Origin: Microcebus murinus
Lineage: Eukaryota > Chordata > Mammalia > Primates > Cheirogaleidae
NCBI RefSeq assembly: GCF_040939455.1
Contig: NC_134119.1
Span: 9,040,501-9,104,500 of the forward strand
Length of the DNA: 64,000 bases
Direction of reading: 5' to 3'
The notes beneath the pieces were generated by a model. It saw nothing but the letters and a program-made list of their open reading frames with translations. It had not been told where the DNA came from and searched no databases. The translations under genes were made by a program, and so were the position numbers. Positions 57,626-64,000 of this stretch are shown one piece after another (position 1 is the first letter of the stretch; each line of letters begins with the position of its first letter).

Positions 57626-59727
57626 AGAGACTTGGAGAATGAGTTGACGTGAGAAGAAACTTCTTATTTGAGGTCAGAGCCATTGTGAGTAAAGGCAGCC
57701 CAACTGCACGACTTTTCCCTCTTGAGAATCCCCATGCATGGCGTCTGCCTTTGACAGCACAGCAGCCTGGCTCCTTCCATCCCCCATGAAGGAGCAGAGA
57801 GTTCACCTTTTAAAGGAGAAATGATTATATAAAATACTTTATCATTTTTATTATTTATCTTAAGTATTACTTTATGTGTAGGGCAATACTAACAGATTTG
57901 ATGTGTTATTAATATATGTTCAAAATCTGGGAACATGAGTCATCCTCTTTTATTTTACATCAAATTCTCCCCCAAATAATTCTCACATATAAATTCTTTC
58001 TCTAGATGTTGTGCTTTCTTCTTAAGCACCCTTATACTCTATCAAGGACTAAATCATTCTCATTGATAAATAATTTTTTCTTGACTGTACATTGTATTTT
58101 CCTGTAATGTAATTTTAACATATAGGAGAGACCCAATCAGTCCCTTCACATTTTTCTAGGACATAACCTTGGCATGTACCGAAATCCTGTGTATTTACAG
58201 AGTACTCCGGGCCAGTGCTGTTCTAGGTGCTTGGAATTTGGGTTAACAAGATGGACGTGGCCTTTACCATCGGGAAACTGTAAGTATGGAAAGTGTGTTA
58301 GGAAATGTCTTTCCTCTTCTGGCCTTAGTTCTGCCTGTCTGTACTGCTGCACTTAGTTTGTGGACAGGAATGATCCACAGGCTGTTACAGAATTTGATGT
58401 GTAGCAAACAAGCTCACCTCTATTGTTTCTTGGTGGGAAAGAGTGGTGTAGCAGCGACTCTGCAATTGTAAGCAATAATTTCCAAGAGAGATGCAAGACA
58501 TTGCTGATATTGTCAACACCTTGTTGATTAACTTTCTTTGGAAGAACATGTATAGCAACTAATCAATAACAAGTCCAAGTCTTCTCATCTTTTACTACTG
58601 ACTCTTTGGTTGATTGAGGTTGAAAAAAAAAAAAAACCACTTATGTTTATGTAATTTTTAACAACTACCAGAACAAATCCTGAGTCAGTGTTTGACAATC
58701 TAAATCCCTTTAAAGGCCTCCTAGGGATTGCAAGTTGTTTATTGATCAAATCCTCGTGTTTGGCAAATGAATTCCTCTATGAAAATTGGGGGAAGAAAGT
58801 CCAACAGTATGAATGACTTAGTCTTTTCTTCCAAGGCTAATAGCAAAATAATTTATAGAGAAGAATTATATGTGAATTAGCAATGGAGACACTGTGACTT
58901 ATCTTCAGGGGAGAAAATCCAAATATTTGCCCAATTGAAAATAGTCACACTTGTCTACTGTCTGTTAAAGAAGAAAGTAAATAAGAGAGGCAGTAAGTAC
59001 ATTAATCCTAAGAAAAGTGGCTAGAAAATGAGGATTTAAAATTTTACTCAAGAAAAGGAACGAAATATGAAAGGGTTTTTTTTACCTATTTATCCTTTAA
59101 ACTGGTAACATGTGTTGAAAATACACATTTATAGATATTTATAATCTGGGTAATTGAATAATTCTTTATTGCATTTTGTTCATTAAGTATTACTTTTAGG
59201 CAGGAGCAATACCAAAATAATCAACAACCTAAGTAACACCAGCATGCCATAAGCAACTAGAACAGACACTCCCTTCTGCAGGCATTAAGTCTTTAGCTAC
59301 TTGATCACTTAGGAGTCCTCGGGTGGGGCCTTAGGTGACCAGGACAGGGTAGGGAACATTTAGAAGAAACTGGAGAAGGGGTGACATACAAACTAGTATA
59401 GCAACACCAATCATCCTTTCTGAATATCAACTCTTCTCTAAGTTCGAGTTCAAGCTTCATTATAAAGGATGTCACAGAACCATCCCAATTCTTTTTCTGT
59501 GATAATATTCGGTTTTAAGAGACTGTGTTACTACCACAATCTTAATTATACATTCTTAGTTTAAAGGTGAAGAAAACAACTGAGGTGTAGTCCCTTTAAA
59601 ATACCAATGAGGATATGCAAAGTTCTTAGCAAAATAGAAAGTTTTAACATTATGTGTCTGTCATTACCACATTTTCCTTTTTCAAGCTCTTAAATTTTTT
59701 GGTATGCTACATCTGATGTGGATGGTG
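57626..59727. other. long unassigned A+T-rich stretch
   Basis: About 2.1 kb without a recognised repeat or gene. A worn L2 scrap may lie at 58195-58275. An A run of 13 is near 58624. Confidence 0.4.
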
Positions 59728-60192
59728 GGTTAATCAATGTTCACCAGAGAAACAGAACTATTGGGATATGCAGAGAAAGAAAGAAGTTTGTTTTAAGAAC
59801 TTTGCTCATGCAATTGCAAATGCATGGGCTGGCAAGTCCAAAAAACCTGTAGGGTAGGCTGGAAATTGAAATAAGATTTGATGTTGCAGTATTGAGTCCA
59901 AATTTGCAGGGTAGGTCAGCAGGCAGAAAACTCAGGCAGGGATTCTATGTCCCAGTCTTGAGACATAATAGTGTCTTCCTCTGGAAACCTCAATCTTTGC
60001 CCTTAAAACTGTCAATTGATTAGATGAGGGCCAACTGCATGATAGAGGGTAGTCTGCTTTATTTAAAGCCAGATGATCCTAATGTTAATCACATCCACAA
60101 ATAGCCTTCACAGTAACATCTAGGCTAGTGTTTGACCAAATAACTGAGCGTCATAGCCTAGCCAAGTTGACACACGAAATTAACCATCACAG
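59728..60192 (-). mobile_element. ancient solo LTR, same family as 10474-10908
   Basis: Starts 'tgttcaccagagaaacagaa', contains 'gggctggcaagtccaaaaaa' and 'tgtttgaccaaataactgag', and ends 'gttgacacacgaaattaacc'. Same strand as the copy at 43.3 kb. Confidence 0.72.
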
Positions 60193-60277
60193 ATAAGTAT
60201 TTTGGAAGCTTAATAGTAGGCAGGATGATGGAGCTGCTCATATATGGCAAAATAAAAACCCACAGCTAATTCAGTAC

Positions 60278-60975
60278 CTTTAAACATGTACTCTATGCCA
60301 GGCCCAATGCCAAGCACCTCTCTCTCATAGCTCATAGTAGCCCCAGGGGGATAAATGTTGTTGTTATTCTACATTGTACATGACCAAACAATGGTTGAAA
60401 GAGATTGCATCACTTGCTGTATTAGTTTCCTATTGTTGCTATAACAAATTAGCACACATTTAGTGGCTTAAAATATCAAAAATTCATTATCTTATAGTTC
60501 TGGAGCTCAAAAGTCCAAAATGGGTTGTATTGGGATAGAATTGAGGTGTCTACAGGGCTGCAGTTTTTCTGGAGGCTCCAGGGGAGAGTCCATTTTCTTA
60601 CTATTTCCAGCATCTAGAAGCTTGGCTTGGGACTCCTTCTCCATTTCAAAGTCAACCATGGAGCATGTTCTAATCTATCTGGCTCAGACCTTGTCCTTGT
60701 GGTGACATTGGGCCCACTCAGATAATTCAGGATAATTTCCCACCTCAAGACTCTTAACTCCATAGTATCTGCAAAGTCTCTTTTGCCAGGTAAGTTAACA
60801 CGTTCATAGGTTTGAAGGGTTAGGACACCCTTGGGGCAAAGGGCATCTTTAGGGGAGGCATCTCTGTGCCTGCCACACTGGCTCAGTCTCACACAGCTGG
60901 AAGCCAGTGGGGAAGCCAGGATTCCAACTCAGTTCCATCTGACCCAGAGCCTACACTCTTGACCATGGTGGAATT
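60278..60975 (-). repeat. MIR SINE split by an MLT1 LTR
   Basis: Left half 'atgtactctatgccaggccc' and right half 'cagtctcacacagctggaag', 'ccaggattccaactcagttc' are consecutive pieces of one reverse MIR, interrupted by 60418-60877. Confidence 0.82.
60418..60877 (-). mobile_element. MLT1-type MaLR solo LTR inserted in a MIR
   Basis: Reverse MLT1: 'tgtattagtttcctattgtt', 'tagttctggagctcaaaagt', 'gacattgggcccactcagat', 'gcctgccaca'. It has TG...CA ends and a probable 5-bp duplication (CTTGC at 60413-60417, CTGGC at 60878-60882, 4 of 5 identical), as expected for retroviral-type integration. Confidence 0.9.
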
Positions 60976-61929
60976 GCACTTTTCACAAACAGCACCCAAA
61001 TGGAATTTAAGTCATCAGGGTGACTTTATTTCATGAGCAGAGACCATCAAAAGCATTAGTCATGGAGAAGTGAGCAGATGAACAAAGTACCATTCAATAA
61101 GTTATCCAAAGGCACTTGGAAATGCTTTGTTAGAAAGAATGATTAAAGCTCATGGGGTTTTACTTTCATGACCAATTAAAAAAGTGAATTCTTCAGGCTT
61201 CCAACACTGAAATGAAGCTTCCCTGATCCCAAAGATTAGCGATGAAGCCAAATTTAGAGGAGACTGAATTAAAGAGAATTTTGGCACAAAAAAGGAGACA
61301 AATAAGGACAGTTTAATGCCAAAGGTATGGCTATTGTACTCACCCAGAACCCCCAAATCTCAAGGATCAATTTTCAAACTTGACAGGCTTCCAGAAGCCA
61401 CATGGATAAAATGGGGTTTGGAGGATTTGGAAAATAAAGCTGGGAATCTCCCAGCTTGTGACAGAACGATGAAGGATTTATTTACTTGAGTAAGGAGGGT
61501 TCAAAGCAGAATGCTAAAAAAATCACAAATAAAATTACCCAAGGAAAATGAAAAACAGCAAAATAGAACATTCCACTGTCCCTTCTTATCTTATGTTCTT
61601 CTCACTAATTTCTCAGTTAATCAAGTTGCAAGACGATGTTTAAATAATTGACAGTGGGAACAGCCTGTTTGCAGGCACGCAGCAGAGAGCAGTGTGCAAG
61701 GGTGCCCATTCACTACACAGACGCACAAAACAACCTGAGTGTTCAATAGCTTGATTCCTACTTCCATTTTCTCTGTACTGGAAGATATTTGGCTGTTGAT
61801 TTATGGAGGTGATTAGCTCTAAAAGACTACTTTTCTCCTTATTTTGTAAGAAGGAAGTTTAAGCAAAAAGAAATTTTCATCTGCCTTCTATAAACCCTTC
61901 CCCAGGCAAAACTGACTGTCTTATAATAG
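60976..61929. other. unassigned sequence
   Basis: No gene or repeat recognised. Confidence 0.4.
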
Positions 61930-62154
61930 ACAATAGCGGTTCTCAACTGGGGCTACTTGCACCCTAGTGGACATTTGGAAATGTCCGGAGACATTTCTGG
62001 TTGTCACAACTGGAGGTGGGGAGGCAGGTACCACTGGCTTCTAGCATTAGAGATCAGAGATGTGGCAAAGCATCCTACAATGCACAGGACAGTTCACATG
62101 ACAAAGAGTTACCAGCTCAGAATGGCAGTAGGGCCAAGGTTGAGAAAACCTTGA
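61930..62154 (+). mobile_element. MER5-type hAT MITE
   Basis: Order: 'gcggttctcaactggggcta', 'ggagacatttctggttgtca', 'gcatcctacaatgcacagga' and 'ggttgagaaaaccttg'. Near full length, plus orientation. Confidence 0.88.
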
Positions 62155-62179
62155 TATACAGGGTAGTGGGCAAGGGCAG

Positions 62180-62390
62180 GGCCCCAGAACCAGGCAGCTT
62201 GTGTTCAAATCCTGACTTCGCTATGGACTAGCTGAACACCTTAATGCTTCTATACCTCCATTTCCGTATCTCTAAAATAGAGAAGACAGGCACCTGCCTT
62301 GTAGAGTTCCCATGGAGATCAAATAAGTTAATCTACGTTAAGTGCTTAGAGTACAGGCCTGGCACATAATTTGTGGATCACAAATGATAC
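62180..62390 (+). repeat. MIR SINE
   Basis: Forward MIR: 'cttgtgttcaaatcctgact', 'tccatttccgtatctctaaa' and 'gtacaggcctggcacataat'. Confidence 0.82.
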
Positions 62391-63107
62391 CCACATTGTG
62401 AAATCTATGATCATATAATAATAACCTCACTGGCTCAAAATTATTTATTTACCTGCCTAGCTCCTTCGACTCTCCCTAACCTGTGAGCATCCTAAGGACC
62501 GCACTGCATGTTAATGATCTGTGTCACCTCAGCACCAAGCGCAGAGCCCAAACAGAACAAGCCCGAAGCCAGAGATTCAATCAATAGATTGTAGCCGTCA
62601 CCACCGGCGATGGCCCACATCTGCCCAGCTGTTGCCACACAGGGCACCGTGGCCTGATCCGGCTGAGGGCTTTCCCTGACCACCAAGTCCACCCTGTGTC
62701 CAACAGGGCAGGCCCGAGGTGCCAAAGAATCAATGCCCCCGGGGAGCAGCCCTCGACCAGTAGCGGAGGGAAACTGGCCTATAAACACCCCGGCTCCCTC
62801 TCCGCTGGCGTGGGTCACGGTGCGGGGCATGGTCTACACTGCCTCCCAGGCTTCCCCGGCAGGATAAGCTCCAGTCGCCCAGGAAAGCGCTTTGCTTGAT
62901 AACATGCGCTTTATCGGCCGCCTTCCCAGCCTGGCCTCCCTTCCACTCCTCTCCTAGCGTGCTTTGGCGTCACCTCCCGCACACAGCACCGAGCCCTGAC
63001 GCTGGTCTCAGAGCTGCTCCCGGGGCGTCCGCAACGCACACCGCACGACGAGGGCGGCACGCACCGAGCCTTCCTGCAAGACGGCAGCATCTCGGACTGG
63101 AGTGCCA

Positions 63108-63117
63108 TCTCGCGAGA
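63108..63117. promoter_or_regulatory. TCTCGCGAGA palindromic promoter element
   Basis: An exact 10-base match to the CGCG-containing core promoter palindrome found in many TATA-less, often bidirectional, CpG-island promoters. ZBTB33/Kaiso has been reported to bind it. Its place in the densest CpG part makes a chance match less likely. Confidence 0.6.
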
Positions 63118-63206
63118 GTGGGAGGCGAGAACTCGCACCCCGACAGCGCCGGACCCAAGCTCCCCTCCCGCTCGTTTCTCACTTCTCGGGAAGCACGTCC
63201 CCCCGT

Positions 63207-63220
63207 CCAGTAGATGGCAG
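63207..63220 (+). promoter_or_regulatory. CTCF-like binding motif
   Basis: The sequence CCAGTAGATGGCAG fits the CTCF core CCASYAGRKGGCRS at every position. It lies at the right edge of the CpG island, about 90 bases from the TCTCGCGAGA element. CTCF sites often flank promoters and set domain boundaries. Occupancy cannot be read from sequence. Confidence 0.55.
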
Positions 63221-63240
63221 GGGCTGAAACAGGACGCAGA

Positions 63241-63865
63241 AGAAAGAAAATCCATTCTCAGAGTGATAAAAATAAATAATACGCCTCCAGGTCTGAGAAT
63301 GGTATTAAATGAAACTTGAGGTAATCTTCCGAGCAGAGCTCGGGGGCACCTGTGACGTTTAAATGGAGCTACTCTGTTTCTAGGGAAATACATACTTTTA
63401 AAAATTACGCTTGAGGCTAAAAGCTTCCAACAATAAATCTCCCCGAGGCGCACTCCTCTAGGGACAAATATACCGGGAAATCTTCAAAGAGGGTGCTTGG
63501 TTTATCGCTTAGTGTCTCTTTCCCACTGAGGAAGGAAGTCTCTTTGTTTCCACTGAGAAGCTGGGTCCACCAGGACCTCTTCAAAGGCTGGAAAATTCTC
63601 CAGGACCCACCCCCCACCCCCACCCCTTAAAGACTACAGATCATTTCATTCTGAAAATAATCCGCAGGAGTTGAAAGCAGACAGTGTGTTGGCAATCAGT
63701 GCTGTTCCCCTTGACCTGAAGAAAAGAAAATCAAACAAACAAATAATGGCAAAAACCCATCCTGCTGGGTTACTAAAATACAACCTCAAATCCATTCTTT
63801 TATCCATCATGGAAAACTGTATAATAATAGTCACACAAATTTGTTGAGCATTTACAATGTCTCTT
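63241..63865. other. unassigned sequence
   Basis: No repeat is recognised. A C-rich run of CCCCACC type lies near 63607-63627. No gene is visible. Confidence 0.4.
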
Positions 63866-64000
63866 AGTCCATACTCTTATAACAGAATATCTGAAACTGA
63901 GTAATTTATAAAGAAAAGAAATGTATTTCTTACAGTTATAGAGGCTGAGAAGTTCAAGGTCAAGGGTTTGAGGGCTTTCTTGCTGGTGAGACTCTCTGCA
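63862..64000 (-). mobile_element. MST/THE1-type MaLR LTR, cut by window end
   Basis: Reverse MaLR start: 'tagtccatactcttataaca', 'gaaactgagtaatttataaa', 'gaaatgtatttcttacagtt'. The rest lies beyond the window. Confidence 0.85.

Larger units (their letters stand above)
62590..63240. promoter_or_regulatory. CpG island, candidate promoter
   Basis: I count about 31 CpGs in 62921-63220 and about 18 in the 320 bases before it, against a CpG-poor background. No transposon signature is visible. Inside are an exact TCTCGCGAGA (63108-63117) and a CTCF-like site (63207-63220). A CTATAAAC sequence occurs near 62779 and a TGACGT half-site near 63351, just outside. Frames of 105 codons (plus, 62896-63213) and 180 codons (minus, 62911-63453) reflect GC richness and show no domain. 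It may be the start of a gene outside the window or of a non-coding RNA. Confidence 0.65.

Noticed and set aside
62896..63453. 105-codon plus and 180-codon minus frames in the CpG island
   Set aside because: GC-rich DNA lacks stop codons by composition. The two frames overlap on opposite strands and neither has a recognisable domain.

Overview
This window looks like nuclear DNA of a strepsirrhine primate, most likely a lemuriform. Two nearly intact Alu elements (19037-19388 and 39824-40157) carry the lemur-type spacer between the two arms, including the stretch AGAAAGAAATTAATTGGCC. Old AluJ copies, MIR, L2, HAL1, MER5, MER20 and MaLR LTRs give the usual primate repeat background. I recognise no functional protein-coding gene, tRNA or rRNA. 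The reading frames I inspected are chance frames, repeat-driven frames or transposon debris, so the window is best read as intergenic or deep intronic sequence.

Layout. 1-9.9 kb is old repeats dominated by a HAL1 element split by a MaLR LTR, which was itself hit by a MER1-type hAT element and a tiny 5'-truncated L1. 10-27 kb is A+T-rich sequence with scattered MIR, L2, MER and L1 fragments plus one young Alu. At 27.0 kb a young-looking hAT MITE sits inside an old MER5 copy, and a sister MITE lies at 32.9 kb. Near 29.8-30.0 kb is a small CpG-rich block with two tandem splice-donor-like sites. From 30.4 to about 32.1 kb is a remnant of a Tigger/pogo-like transposon containing a minisatellite of about 44 copies of a 21-bp unit. 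33-62 kb is again ordinary repeat-rich sequence, with a 1.4-kb hAT remnant inserted in a MIR, a GA-rich block, a 54-bp pure CT tract and a decayed reading frame of unknown origin at 49.6 kb. The right end (about 62.6-63.2 kb) is the best regulatory candidate: a dense CpG island with an exact TCTCGCGAGA palindrome and a strong CTCF-like motif.

There is no operon-like or pathway-like gene cooperation. The interpretable biology is the order of transposon insertions, a G-rich minisatellite inside a dead transposon, and two candidate CpG-island promoters. Repeat family names come from recalled consensus sequences, not a database search, and repeat edges without a target-site duplication are approximate to tens of bases.
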